Shown piece after piece: positions 1 to 9,388 of a stretch of DNA of 64,000 nt. The stretch covers positions 62,001 through 126,000 of the forward strand of contig CAZFGK010000005.1 in NCBI GenBank assembly GCA_964518635.1, in the 5' to 3' direction. The translations under genes were made by a program, and so were the position numbers. The stretch comes from CAZFGK01 sp964518635. Lineage in GTDB: Bacteria; Zixibacteria; MSB-5A5; GN15; FEB-12. Positions within the stretch are counted from its first letter, which is position 1. Every line of letters begins with the position of its first letter. The notes under the pieces were generated by a model, which saw only the letters and a list, made by a program, of their open reading frames with translations, was not told the DNA's origin and searched no databases.

Positions 1-570
1 GAGTTTTTCCATGCATGGACGGCGTTGAAATTTGGTGATCCGACTGCTCGTGATCTCGGTCGCGTCTCACTCAATCCCATTGATCACATGGATTTATTTG
101 GGACGATTGCGCTTATTCTCTCAGGATTCAGGTTCGGTTGGGCGAAACCTGTTCCGGTCGATCTGACACGGACGAAGAATCCACGTGTTGCAAATTTCTG
201 GATCACCTTTGCCGGACCCCTTTCGAATCTGGCGTTGGCGATCATTTTCGGTTCAATCTATCGTATGTATGTCACTGGATTGATTCCATCCCCAACTGAT
301 GCATCGCTTGCAGAGGCGATCTTTCTTTTTCTGCGCTATGCGGTCATGATCAACTGCGGCCTTTGTTTTTTTAATCTGCTTCCACTTTTTCCACTGGATG
401 GGTCTCACATTGTTAAGAGTCTACTCCCGCTCAATGCGGCATTTCGATTCTCTCAGTTTGACTCCATCGCTCCTTTCGTACTTTTGATGCTGATTTTCAC
501 TGGAATCGCTGGTGTGATCATCGGGCCGATAGTATCAGCGGCGATGTTTCTCGTTGCAGGTATCCGGTAA
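1..570 (+). CDS. Site-2 protease family (M50) membrane metalloprotease, 5' end outside window
   Basis: An intramembrane zinc metalloprotease of the short S2P/M50 type; its substrate is unknown. The frame is open from base 1, where it reads E-F-F-H, the last four residues of an HExxH zinc site whose first His lies outside the window, followed by AWTALKFGDPTARDLGR, the usual continuation in this family. The second family motif, N-L-L-P-L-F-P-L-D-G, supplies the metal-binding Asp. Three or four hydrophobic segments are visible. The TTG at 25 is an internal codon, not the start. The downstream lipoprotein starts about 25 bases after the stop, or overlaps it if an upstream TTG is used, so the two may be cotranscribed. 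Confidence 0.88.
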   Translation, partial: EFFHAWTALKFGDPTARDLGRVSLNPIDHMDLFGTIALILSGFRFGWAKPVPVDLTRTKNPRVANFWITFAGPLSNLALAIIFGSIYRMYVTGLIPSPTDASLAEAIFLFLRYAVMINCGLCFFNLLPLFPLDGSHIVKSLLPLNAAFRFSQFDSIAPFVLLMLIFTGIAGVIIGPIVSAAMFLVAGIR

Positions 571-595
571 CATTGCGTTGGGAAGCAGTTATTCA

Positions 596-1297
596 TTGAA
601 TCAAGTCTCATTCTCTTTGAAAATCTGTTTACTGAGTCTCTTGTGCATTCTGGTCATAGGTTGTGCTAGTGTGAAGCGTAATGTAGGATTTCGGGAGTCG
701 ATTCCTTCTGAGAAGACCACCATCGCGCAGGCATTTCTCTATGATCTGAGAATCGTTGATGGAAGTAAAATACGGTCAGGAAAGGCAGAGTTGTATGCAA
801 TACCAGACACCGCGGTGTTGCGTGTGAAAGGATATCTTGGAACTTTGGGGGCGATTGTCTTCGCTGAACGGGATCGTCTTTCTGTTTTCTTACCAAGAGA
901 GAAGCAGATGAGTTCACTTATCAATTCAGGAGATTCATTGGAAGCTCATTGCAATTCGATTTGGCGGCTCTGGCCACTCCTTCTTAGGCCGTCATTGACA
1001 ACTACCGAGCTTGATTCGTTACACAGATGGACGATTGTCAATCGTTCAGAACATCGTCAACAATTGCTCTGGCAACATCCATTGTGCAGCTTAACTGTCA
1101 TGGTGAAAGCGAAGGAAGTCAACGGTCGTTGGCATTTTGAAGAGATCACTGCGTCTCAGGTAGATGGCTACATTCGTCTGAGTCTGCGTGAACATCGTGA
1201 TCGCGCGACGGTACCAACGAGTCGATTTCTGATTCCTGATACCACTAGCTGGGGTTCCATACCGGCAGATGAACTGAGTCTTTCACTTGATGAGTAA
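596..1297 (+). CDS. Lipoprotein, possibly LolA-fold/DUF4292-like
   Basis: A putative outer-membrane or periplasmic lipoprotein of about 233 residues. A hydrophobic signal (ICLLSLLCILVIGC) ends in a lipobox with the modifiable Cys near residue 23 of the start chosen here. The body is rich in short beta-strand patterns (for example TAVLRVKGYLG and AIVFAERDRLSVFLPREKQ), which resembles LolA-like/DUF4292 lipoproteins; this family call is tentative. I chose the TTG at 596, which has a GGGAAG sequence about 10 bases upstream and gives a normal signal peptide; the frame is open back to a TTG at 554 inside the preceding gene. It ends 48 bases before the MsbA-like exporter and may belong with the envelope operon. 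Confidence 0.6.
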   Translation: MNQVSFSLKICLLSLLCILVIGCASVKRNVGFRESIPSEKTTIAQAFLYDLRIVDGSKIRSGKAELYAIPDTAVLRVKGYLGTLGAIVFAERDRLSVFLPREKQMSSLINSGDSLEAHCNSIWRLWPLLLRPSLTTTELDSLHRWTIVNRSEHRQQLLWQHPLCSLTVMVKAKEVNGRWHFEEITASQVDGYIRLSLREHRDRATVPTSRFLIPDTTSWGSIPADELSLSLDE

Positions 1298-1345
1298 GAT
1301 GTCAGATATCCAAGAGCATGAGATTCACACCATTCAGGTGAGCTC

Positions 1346-3220
1346 ATGAGGTCTCTCAAGCGGGCAGCGGAAGCCCTGCATGAACATTGGGGGAGACTCA
1401 CACTTGCGAGTCTGTCAGCGGCATTTTACGCGTTGACCTCCGGGTTATTCGTCTGGCTCATCGGTCCGATGATGATCACCCTCTTTCAGGCCGGTTCTCC
1501 GGTACCGACTGCCCCTACGACTATTCCTCCGGTCGTCGAGCAAAGCAATAGTTGGGTTGGGTCGATCGGTCGTTCGATTGTTGCGGCAAAAGAGGCGGCG
1601 CAGCAATTCAGTGATGATCTATTGACCGGTGCTACACGCGAAGAGACATTAGTGCGGCTTTGCATCGCGCTGATTTCAGTTGTGACCGTCATGAACATCC
1701 TTAGCTATCTGCAGGGATTCTGGATGTGTTACATCCAGCAAGCGGTCATGAAGTCACTGCGGAACCGTCTTTTTGAAAAGTATCAGCGACTTTCGATGGT
1801 CTTCTTTCATAAGCAGCGAACCGGACACCTTCTTTCTAGAGTGACAAATGACGTGGTCATGCTCAATGACGCGATCGATCTGGTTTTCAATCGATTGATT
1901 ACTGATGGGCTTCTCGTACTATTGTATGTCTCCTTTCTTGTTCTCCTCAGTTGGGAACTGACATTACTCGCGGCGATTGTATTGCCCATTTCTCTTCTGT
2001 TTATCTGGTTCATCGGGAAGAAAATTCGGAAGTATGCCGCCCGTTCGCAGGAGCGAATGGCCGAAGTCAATACGGTGCTGGAAGAGAATATCAGTAACAT
2101 GCGTCTCGTAAAGGCGTTTACAACCGAAGACCGAGAGATCGACAAGTTTCATCAGACAACCGATGGCTACTTCCGCGCCCTCGTTCGAATGACCCGTATT
2201 CGCCATCTTGCCTCGCCGATCAGCGACATCCTCGCTACTGGAGTCGGAGTGGTCATACTACTGGTTGCCGGTCGTGAAATTATCTCGGGAACAGGACATC
2301 TCTCCGCCGGGGATTTTGTCACCTATATCTTCGCGCTCTTTTCGATCATCAAGCCGTTCAAGTCGTTGACGCAGATTCATGTCCGACTACAAGAAGGGGA
2401 AGCCGCCGCTGAGCGGATCTACGATATTCTTGATACTCCAGAAACGGTGACATCACGCCCCGATGCCATTCAAAGAACTGAATTTGCCGGAGCGATTTCG
2501 TATCAGGGCGTGAGCTTCGCATACCGTCAGGATCAACCCGTCCTTCACGACATTTCATTCGAAGTCAAGCGTGGAGAGGTCATTGCAATTGTCGGCCCTT
2601 CCGGTTCGGGGAAATCGACACTCGTCGATCTCCTTCCGAGATTTTACGACCCGATAGAAGGGCGCATCACACTGGATGGAAGCGACATTCGTGATCTGGA
2701 TATTCGTTCGCTGCGGCGTTTGATGGGGATTGTGACGCAGGAGACTTTTCTCTTTCACGATACCATCGCACAAAACATCGCCTATGGGCTTGAAGGAGCG
2801 ACGCAGAAGGGGACTGAAGAGGCGGCCAAAGCAGCGAACGCACATGATTTTATCTCTCAATTTCCGGAAGGGTATCAAAGCGTCGTTGGGAGCCGAGGCG
2901 TACGTCTTTCCGGCGGACAACGTCAACGTCTGGCCATTGCTCGTGCCCTGCTGAAGAATCCGCCGATTCTTATATTTGATGAAGCAACATCGGCTCTGGA
3001 TTCCGAATCTGAATTACAAGTGCAGGAAGCGATCAATCGACTGCTCAAAGACCGCACCGTGCTGGTGATCGCGCATCGTCTCTCGACTGTGACCAGCGCG
3101 ACACGGATTCTTGTCCTTGATGAGGGGCATCTCAAAGAATCCGGCACACACACGGAGCTTTTGGCTCTCAACGGTCTCTACTCACGGCTCTATCAACTCC
3201 AGTTTCGAACGGCCGAATGA
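1346..3220 (+). CDS. MsbA-like ABC exporter (fused permease and ATPase)
   Basis: A 624-residue ABC half-transporter that likely works as a homodimer, probably flipping lipid A-core or another lipid-linked glycan across the inner membrane. About six membrane segments occupy residues 15-330, with an unusually long soluble loop after the first. The ATPase domain follows, with Walker A GPSGSGKST (417-425), signature LSGGQ (521-525) and Walker B with D545-E546. The ATG is preceded by AGGTGAG. The stop overlaps the next gene by four bases (ATGA), opening a chain of sugar transferases, which supports the lipopolysaccharide role. Substrate assignment is by context; general lipid or drug exporters share this architecture. 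Confidence 0.88.
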   Translation: MRSLKRAAEALHEHWGRLTLASLSAAFYALTSGLFVWLIGPMMITLFQAGSPVPTAPTTIPPVVEQSNSWVGSIGRSIVAAKEAAQQFSDDLLTGATREETLVRLCIALISVVTVMNILSYLQGFWMCYIQQAVMKSLRNRLFEKYQRLSMVFFHKQRTGHLLSRVTNDVVMLNDAIDLVFNRLITDGLLVLLYVSFLVLLSWELTLLAAIVLPISLLFIWFIGKKIRKYAARSQERMAEVNTVLEENISNMRLVKAFTTEDREIDKFHQTTDGYFRALVRMTRIRHLASPISDILATGVGVVILLVAGREIISGTGHLSAGDFVTYIFALFSIIKPFKSLTQIHVRLQEGEAAAERIYDILDTPETVTSRPDAIQRTEFAGAISYQGVSFAYRQDQPVLHDISFEVKRGEVIAIVGPSGSGKSTLVDLLPRFYDPIEGRITLDGSDIRDLDIRSLRRLMGIVTQETFLFHDTIAQNIAYGLEGATQKGTEEAAKAANAHDFISQFPEGYQSVVGSRGVRLSGGQRQRLAIARALLKNPPILIFDEATSALDSESELQVQEAINRLLKDRTVLVIAHRLSTVTSATRILVLDEGHLKESGTHTELLALNGLYSRLYQLQFRTAE

Positions 3221-4323
3221 AGATCCTGTTTGTGAATTCAATCTCTCCCACCATCTGGGGAGGGATGGAAGAATGGATTCGACTGGTGGCAAGCGGACTC
3301 ACGAATAAGGGGCATCGCTGTTTTGTTTGCGGACAGCCGAACTCGGTTTTTCTTGAGACGATAGGAAGGGAACATCAGGAGATCACACGTTTTCCCGTAC
3401 ACATGCGAGCCGATTTCTCTCCGTTTGCAATAGCTCGTATCAGGAAGATCATTGTTCAGAATCAGATCGAGCTGGTCGTGACTAATTTCACGAAAGATCT
3501 GCGCCTTGCGGGAATCGCCGCAAAGCTCGCAGGCAAGGTTCCGGTCATCTGGTCGCTGGGGAGTAATCTTGCGGGGCGGGGTGTGATGCATCAATGGCTG
3601 ACTCCGCGGCTTACAGAACACATTCTCGTGCCGTCGCTTGCATTGGCTTCAGAGATAGGTGTACATCAGTATCTGAACAAAGCCAATTTTCAGATCACAC
3701 CGATTGGGCTGCCCGATATTTCGACTATGGATACAACTGTAAGCAGATTGCAGCTTCGTCGCCAGTTTGGAATACCGGATGACGCCGTCGTCGCGGTGAC
3801 CTCTGGTAGGTTAGTCGAGCAAAAGGGGCATGATATTCTGCTTCGAGCATTTGTTCAGATTGCAGGCACGCATCCCGGACTCTTACTTCTTTGGTTAGGA
3901 GACGGCCCAAAACGATCGGAACTCGAGCAAGAAATCATTCGATTCAATCTCTCTTCGCGAGTTATACTTGCAGGGATGAGAGACCATGTTCCTGAAATCC
4001 TGTCTGCCTGCGATTTCATGATTCACCCCTCACGGGTGGAACCCTATGGGATTGCGATCCTTGAGGGGATGCGTGCAGGGCTGCCGATCATTGCCACACA
4101 GGTGGGGGGGATCCCCGAGGTGGTTGGAGGTGCGGCTTTCGCACTTGTTTCTCCAGATGAGAATCTCTCGATGGCTCATGCCATCGGATCACTTGCTTCA
4201 GATGCGTTGCTGCGCAAGAATTTTGGAGCGCGAGCCCGTTCGAGATACCTTGAGACACTTACCTATGATCGGATGATTTCAAGTCTCGAATCATACTTTC
4301 TTGAGGTAGCCGGTGCGCATTGA
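3217..4323 (+). CDS. Glycosyltransferase family 4
   Basis: A GT-B fold retaining sugar transferase of 368 residues, likely adding a hexose to the LPS core or another surface glycan in the cytoplasm. The N-terminal half has the acceptor-domain pattern ISPTIWGGMEEWI, and the C-terminal half has the donor site with the EX7E pair E275 and E283 inside EPYGIAILEGMRAG, followed by GGIPEVVGG. It starts on the ATG overlapping the exporter stop and itself overlaps the next gene by 11 bases, so the operon is translationally coupled. The sugar and acceptor cannot be read from the sequence. Confidence 0.9.
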   Translation: MKILFVNSISPTIWGGMEEWIRLVASGLTNKGHRCFVCGQPNSVFLETIGREHQEITRFPVHMRADFSPFAIARIRKIIVQNQIELVVTNFTKDLRLAGIAAKLAGKVPVIWSLGSNLAGRGVMHQWLTPRLTEHILVPSLALASEIGVHQYLNKANFQITPIGLPDISTMDTTVSRLQLRRQFGIPDDAVVAVTSGRLVEQKGHDILLRAFVQIAGTHPGLLLLWLGDGPKRSELEQEIIRFNLSSRVILAGMRDHVPEILSACDFMIHPSRVEPYGIAILEGMRAGLPIIATQVGGIPEVVGGAAFALVSPDENLSMAHAIGSLASDALLRKNFGARARSRYLETLTYDRMISSLESYFLEVAGAH

Positions 4324-5443
4324 ATTCCTCAAGCCGGTCGAGCATGCGTATAAGCATCTCCTCTTTCGTTCGCTTGAGCCATTTCTTAAGACTGGTGAAG
4401 GAAGTGAAGCACCAATAGATACACATGCCTTAAAGCGCATTCTTTTCCTGCGCCCAGAGCGATTAGGTGATCTGCTCATTTCCCTTCCGGTCTTTGACGC
4501 ACTCCGAATACATTTTCCCGGCATCAAAATCGGATTAGTGGTTTCACCGAAGAACATTGCGCTGGTAAAAGATGATCCTCGCATCGACAAGCTCTATCTC
4601 TATCGCAAGGGGCTGCTCAAGAATGTCCGTTTGTCACGTGAAATCCGTGAGGACAACTATGACGCGGTGGTTGACATGATCTGCGATGACTCGGTGACAG
4701 CACTACTGATGTCACAAATCAGCGCACCGGGAAAGCCTCGTATCGGAGTCTGGAAGCGGCTTCACCGAAAATATTATGATCGTTCGTTTGGTTATCGGGG
4801 TGAATTCATTGATGGATCGAGTCATGTCATACCAAATACCATGCAAATTCTGAAAGCATTCGGAATAGATTCACTTCAAGAAAGCCCGTTTTCAGTCCCG
4901 TTCATCAATGCAAAGACTTCCGAAACTGCGGCACATTTCTGGAATCATGCATATGGAACAAATACTAACAGTCATGAGGTGATCGGCTTTAATCTCTCGG
5001 CAGGAGCGAGTATTCGTCTTTGGCCGACAGCATCGTATCTGAAACTCATCGACATGCTCAAAAGTCACGGTCGAGACAAGTTTCTTCTTTTTGCGGTCGG
5101 TGCTGATCGCGATCGTGCGGAGGAGATTCGTGCACAGCATCCAGACAAAGTACGAGTCATTCCGACTGGAGAGTCGATAATCTTTGCAACTGCGCTCCTG
5201 CGACGACTCAGTCTCCTTGTTTCGCCGGATACTTCGATGATTCACATTGCCCGTGCTGCGCAAATTCCGGTGATCGGTCTCTATAATGATGCTCCGAAAA
5301 ACGTTGCCATGTGGCATCCCTATCTGCAACGAGACAATGCACTCATTTCAAATAGTCCGAGTTCGATTGATTCGATACGTCCTGAAGAAGTCTGCAAAGC
5401 GGTGGCGCGAGTTCTCTCGGGAATCAGGCATCGAGTCTCGTGA
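4313..5443 (+). CDS. Glycosyltransferase family 9 (heptosyltransferase-like)
   Basis: An inverting GT-B transferase of the ADP-heptose:LPS heptosyltransferase family, 376 residues. It carries the family's start of the acceptor domain (ILFLRPERLGDLLISLPVFDAL) about 40 residues in, and in the donor half the NLSAGASIRLWP and VSPDTSMIHIARA patterns, the latter being the GT9 donor-binding motif with its Thr-Ser and His. The start is a GTG inside the preceding gene. It overlaps the following GT2 gene by four bases. The likely job is transfer of heptose or a related sugar in LPS inner core synthesis; substrate specificity is inferred. Confidence 0.88.
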   Translation: MRIEFLKPVEHAYKHLLFRSLEPFLKTGEGSEAPIDTHALKRILFLRPERLGDLLISLPVFDALRIHFPGIKIGLVVSPKNIALVKDDPRIDKLYLYRKGLLKNVRLSREIREDNYDAVVDMICDDSVTALLMSQISAPGKPRIGVWKRLHRKYYDRSFGYRGEFIDGSSHVIPNTMQILKAFGIDSLQESPFSVPFINAKTSETAAHFWNHAYGTNTNSHEVIGFNLSAGASIRLWPTASYLKLIDMLKSHGRDKFLLFAVGADRDRAEEIRAQHPDKVRVIPTGESIIFATALLRRLSLLVSPDTSMIHIARAAQIPVIGLYNDAPKNVAMWHPYLQRDNALISNSPSSIDSIRPEEVCKAVARVLSGIRHRVS

Positions 5444-6198
5444 GTCTATCTGTCGTGATCATTACGAAAAATGAGGAGAAGAATATTCTCCGTTGCCTGA
5501 ATGCGGTAGCATTTGCTGATGAGCGAATTGTGTACGACACTGGCTCGACTGATCGTACCTGCGAGATCGCTGAGCAGAATGGGTGTCGCGTTTACCACGG
5601 ACACTTTGACGGTTTCGGTACGACGAAGCAGCGCGTACTTAATCTGGCAACGATGACCTGGGTCATTTCGCTGGATGCAGACGAAGTTGTAACTGAGGAA
5701 TTAGCTGCTGAACTGATGCAACTTAAAGATAACACAGAAGAAAATGGTTTTGAAATCAATCGGCGAACCGAGTTTCTTGGACGATGGATGTGTCACGGTG
5801 GATGGTATCCGGATTGGATTTTGCGAGTTGCAAAACGGACGGAGGCATCGTTTAGCGATCGACTCGTCCATGAGGGAATAATTGTGAACGGTAAAGTCGG
5901 ACGATTAAACGGCGAACTTTTGCATTACAGCTACCCGTCACTTGAAAGCTATATCGAAAAAGGGAATCAGTACACTACACTAGGTGCCGCACAGACTGCG
6001 AAGTCTCGTACCGTTTGTATCCTGCATTTGGTTATCCATCCCTGGTGGCAGTTTGTGAAACAGTACATACTCAAACGGGGATTCCTGGATGGGTGGCAGG
6101 GGTTTGTCTTGGCTTCACTCTCGGCGATGCAGGTACTAACCAAATACAGCAAGGCTCGCGTTCTTCAATCTGAAAGTAAGCGAACGACACATGATTGA
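5440..6198 (+). CDS. Glycosyltransferase family 2 (WaaE/KdtX-like)
   Basis: A short GT-A transferase of 252 residues resembling the LPS core glucosyltransferase WaaE group. The N-terminus shows the GT2 nucleotide-sugar fold (SVVIITKNEEKNILRCL), then DTGSTDRT and the DAD metal-binding triplet in VISLDADEVV near residue 80. A membrane-associating C-terminal segment with several Trp and aromatic residues follows. The GTG start overlaps the previous stop, and the stop lies inside the next GT9 gene, continuing the coupled LPS operon. Confidence 0.88.
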   Translation: MSLSVVIITKNEEKNILRCLNAVAFADERIVYDTGSTDRTCEIAEQNGCRVYHGHFDGFGTTKQRVLNLATMTWVISLDADEVVTEELAAELMQLKDNTEENGFEINRRTEFLGRWMCHGGWYPDWILRVAKRTEASFSDRLVHEGIIVNGKVGRLNGELLHYSYPSLESYIEKGNQYTTLGAAQTAKSRTVCILHLVIHPWWQFVKQYILKRGFLDGWQGFVLASLSAMQVLTKYSKARVLQSESKRTTHD

Positions 6199-7228
6199 GC
6201 GTCTGCAGATACCACAAGGAAGTCCGCTTCTGGTTACTCGTACCGACCGGGTGGGGGATCTTGTTCTGGCATTACCATTTATCAATTCTCTTGCAAGCAG
6301 ATATCCGGATTCTCCTGTTGATGTCATGGCGTCGGTCTACGCATCACCGGTATTGGATCATCACAAATCAGTCAGAAATACGATTCGGGTACTTACCTCC
6401 CAGCTTCGACAGAGTGCACGGTACCGTAAGGAGATGCTCTCACGACTGAGTGCGTACAACTACTGTGCAGCAATCGTGCTCTATCCTGATCGGCATATTG
6501 CTCAGGTTATCTCTGACGCAAGCATCCCGGTACGAATCGGAAGCGGTCGACGGCTTCACTCTCTCCTCTTTACACATCGATTGAATCACTCTCGCAGGGA
6601 AAACCGAAAACATGAGAGTGAGTATAATCTCGATTTTCTTCAGTTCTTTGATGATGGGGAGCTGATACGTACTGCCGATCTCGTCGTGACATCAGAAGAA
6701 TCGGAGTATGCACGTCAGCAGATTCAGTCAGCGGGAGTAACAGTTCCGTTCATAGCCATTCATCCCGGTTCCGGCGGCTCGGCCGATCGCTGGCCGATGG
6801 ATCGTTTTTTACTGCTCGCTCGAAAACTTCAGGAGATGCATCATGCGGTACTCATTACAGGCGGACCGGCGGAGAAGTCGGCAATCGAAGAGCAGATGAA
6901 ATCTGTTGGCATGACATTTCCGTCATTGCTCGGGACACTCGATCTTCGGGGGCTGATCGCAGTTCTGAAGCATGCCTCCCTCACCATCAGCAACTCAACC
7001 GGGCCGTTGCATCTGGCCGCAGCGCAGGGGGGGAGAGTCGTCGGGCTCTATCCGGCCCGTCATTCGATGTCGCCAGTCAGGTGGGGGCCATTAGGGGAGG
7101 ATCAGGTCGTTATCGTTCCTCCGAATCCGTGCAACTGCGGTTCCGGACATTGTATCTGTCTGGAAAAGGTCTCGGTTGAAGATGTGTACGTGAAAATTGC
7201 CCCATTGTTGTCGAAACTAGCAGTATGA
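6191..7228 (+). CDS. Second glycosyltransferase family 9 (heptosyltransferase-like)
   Basis: A second GT9 family enzyme, 345 residues. It has the N-terminal RTDRVGDLVLALPF pattern, the central IAIHPGSGGSADRWP segment and the donor motif ISNSTGPLHLAAA with its Thr-Gly-Pro-His core. The C-terminus carries a cysteine cluster (CNCGSGHCIC) followed by VSVEDVY, a tail common in this family. It overlaps the GT2 gene by eight bases and the rel gene by four (ATGA). With the earlier GT9 and GT2 genes it fits stepwise assembly of the LPS core; order and sugars are inferred. Confidence 0.88.
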   Translation: MIERLQIPQGSPLLVTRTDRVGDLVLALPFINSLASRYPDSPVDVMASVYASPVLDHHKSVRNTIRVLTSQLRQSARYRKEMLSRLSAYNYCAAIVLYPDRHIAQVISDASIPVRIGSGRRLHSLLFTHRLNHSRRENRKHESEYNLDFLQFFDDGELIRTADLVVTSEESEYARQQIQSAGVTVPFIAIHPGSGGSADRWPMDRFLLLARKLQEMHHAVLITGGPAEKSAIEEQMKSVGMTFPSLLGTLDLRGLIAVLKHASLTISNSTGPLHLAAAQGGRVVGLYPARHSMSPVRWGPLGEDQVVIVPPNPCNCGSGHCICLEKVSVEDVYVKIAPLLSKLAV

Positions 7229-9378
7229 ACCTCGCTGCATTCATACTTCGCGTCGAATCGATGAATGCCAATCTCGATCTGGCTCTTCTTCGTCGCGCGT
7301 ATGAGTTTTCCGATAAGGCACATGCCGGACAAACTCGCCAGTCCGGAGAACCCTTCATCGAACATTGCCTCGAAGTCGCCAGCATTCTTGCCGAGCAACA
7401 TCTCGACTCGACCACCGTTGCAGCTGGAATTATTCATGATGTTGTTGAAGACACCAAATTCACGCTGGATGATATTCGCAGGGAATTTGGTGATGAAGTC
7501 GCCGAGCTGGTTGACGGCGTCACCAAAATCGGAGCGGTAAAATTTGCCTCGTATGAAGAGCAGCAGATCGAATATTTCCGCAAGATGCTACTCTCGATGG
7601 CAAAAGATGTCCGCGTCATTCTCATTAAACTTGCCGACCGTTTACATAACATGCGAACGCTGTACCACCTTCCAAGAGAGAAGCAACTACGAATTGCAAA
7701 AGAAACGCGCGAAGTCTACTCGCCGCTGGCGCATCGGCTTGGAATCAACAAGACGAAAACTGAGCTGGAAGATCTCTGCCTGAAATATCTCGAACCGGAA
7801 ATATACAAAGAACTCGCTGCCAGAGTTGAAGAGAAGCTCGAAGAACGGGAATCATACATCGCCGAGACGGTCGAGCCGATCAAAGAGGCACTGGTACATG
7901 ATAACATTCAGGCCGCAGTCTATGGTCGCGCCAAACATCTCGATTCGATACATCGCAAGACTCGTGTACGACTTGTTCCGTTTGAAGAGATATTCGATCT
8001 TTTTGCCATTCGTGTGATCGTGAACTCCGAGCGGGAGTGCTATCATGCGATGGGAATCATTCACGCCATGTGGAAACCGGTCGCCGGTAGATTTCATGAT
8101 TACATCGCTAATCCAAAGCCGAATGGATATCGGTCGCTGCATACGACTGTCATCGGACCGCGCAACAAAATGGTTGAGATACAGATTCGGACACATCAGA
8201 TGCACTATGTCGCGGAAAACGGAATCGCCGCCCATTGGCTCTACAAGGAAGGGCGTCAGCAACTCAGCAAAGATGACCGTCAGTTGATCTGGCTTCGGGA
8301 TGCACTCGAATGGCAAAAGGACATGACCAATCCGTCGGAGTTTATCGAATATCTCCGGATGGATCTCTATAGTGAAGATATTTTCGTCTACACGCCTAAA
8401 GGGAAACTCGTCCATCTGCCTCGCGGATCGACGCCTCTGGATTTCGCCTTCCTGATTCATACGCAGGTTGGGCTGCATACCGCCGGTGCGAAAATTAATG
8501 GACGGATTCAGCCCCTGTCGACTCAACTCAAGTCGGGAGATTCGGTCGAAATTCTGACCAATCCGAACCGGTCTCCCTCTCATGACTGGCTGAAAATTGC
8601 CCGCACTTCAAATGCCCGTACCCGTATCAAACGGTGGCTCAAACAGGCCGGATTTGAACAGTCGGTGACACTCGGCAGGCAACTTCTGGAACGTCGCCTT
8701 CGGGATGTGCGGGTGAGTATGCCGGATGAATCTTCAATGCAGGATGCCGCTGAAAAACTCGGCAGAAAGTCAGTGCAGGATCTTCTCGCCGGACTCGGCA
8801 ACGGCTCTGTCCCGCTGCAGCGCGTTGTCGATCTCTTTCATATTGAGGCGGATGACTCAGCTCCCATTCCAATGGTCGGGCAAGTGCTCGATCGCATTCG
8901 ACGCGCGAAGGGGATTCGTGTGCAGGGGATGGAGAACATGATGTTTCGTTTCGCCGGTTGCTGTCAGCCAGTGCCGGGGGAGGAGATTATCGGATTCATA
9001 ACTCGCGGTCGTGGGGTTACTATTCACCGTGCTGATTGCAACGTTGCCAATGAGATCGGTGTCCAGCATCCGGAGCGGAAGATTGCTGTCTCCTGGGATG
9101 TGGGGCGTGATCAGTCGGTAGTCGTGCAGCTTGAGGTGATTGTTGAAGACCGGAAAGGGATGCTCTCCGATCTGACTGCGGCGATCACGGATTCAAACAC
9201 GAATGTCAAAGGGGCGGAAGTCAACACACAGGACGGGACCGCCGCCGGTTACTTTATTGTCGAAGTAGCAAATCTTTCGCATCTCAATCGAGTGATCGAT
9301 AAAATGAAAAAGGTCAAGGGTGTGATCTCGGTCAGACGATCACACCGTCGGGAAAAAGAGAAAGACAGCTTCGACTAG
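7225..9378 (+). CDS. rel: Rel/SpoT-type bifunctional (p)ppGpp synthetase/hydrolase
   Basis: The stringent-response enzyme, 717 residues. In order: an HD hydrolase domain (GEPFIEHCLEV, then HDVVEDT) over residues 40-170, a synthetase domain (IFDLFAIRVIV, YIANPKPNGYRSLHT) over about 230-350, a TGS domain with VYTPKGKLVHLPRGSTPLDFA near 390-450, a linker with conserved Cys-Cys (FAGCCQPVPG), and a C-terminal ACT domain from about 635. The HD residues are intact, so hydrolysis is expected. The synthetase motif that is RXKD in bifunctional enzymes reads RFHD at 289-292. The first ATG overlaps the sugar transferase stop; the ATG at 7261 is an alternative start. Confidence 0.93.
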   Translation: MNLAAFILRVESMNANLDLALLRRAYEFSDKAHAGQTRQSGEPFIEHCLEVASILAEQHLDSTTVAAGIIHDVVEDTKFTLDDIRREFGDEVAELVDGVTKIGAVKFASYEEQQIEYFRKMLLSMAKDVRVILIKLADRLHNMRTLYHLPREKQLRIAKETREVYSPLAHRLGINKTKTELEDLCLKYLEPEIYKELAARVEEKLEERESYIAETVEPIKEALVHDNIQAAVYGRAKHLDSIHRKTRVRLVPFEEIFDLFAIRVIVNSERECYHAMGIIHAMWKPVAGRFHDYIANPKPNGYRSLHTTVIGPRNKMVEIQIRTHQMHYVAENGIAAHWLYKEGRQQLSKDDRQLIWLRDALEWQKDMTNPSEFIEYLRMDLYSEDIFVYTPKGKLVHLPRGSTPLDFAFLIHTQVGLHTAGAKINGRIQPLSTQLKSGDSVEILTNPNRSPSHDWLKIARTSNARTRIKRWLKQAGFEQSVTLGRQLLERRLRDVRVSMPDESSMQDAAEKLGRKSVQDLLAGLGNGSVPLQRVVDLFHIEADDSAPIPMVGQVLDRIRRAKGIRVQGMENMMFRFAGCCQPVPGEEIIGFITRGRGVTIHRADCNVANEIGVQHPERKIAVSWDVGRDQSVVVQLEVIVEDRKGMLSDLTAAITDSNTNVKGAEVNTQDGTAAGYFIVEVANLSHLNRVIDKMKKVKGVISVRRSHRREKEKDSFD

Positions 9379-9388
9379 ATTCGCAGTT

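Noticed and set aside
7852..8583. Open frame of 243 codons antisense to rel
   Set aside because: A shadow of the rel coding sequence; no ribosome site or recognisable domain.
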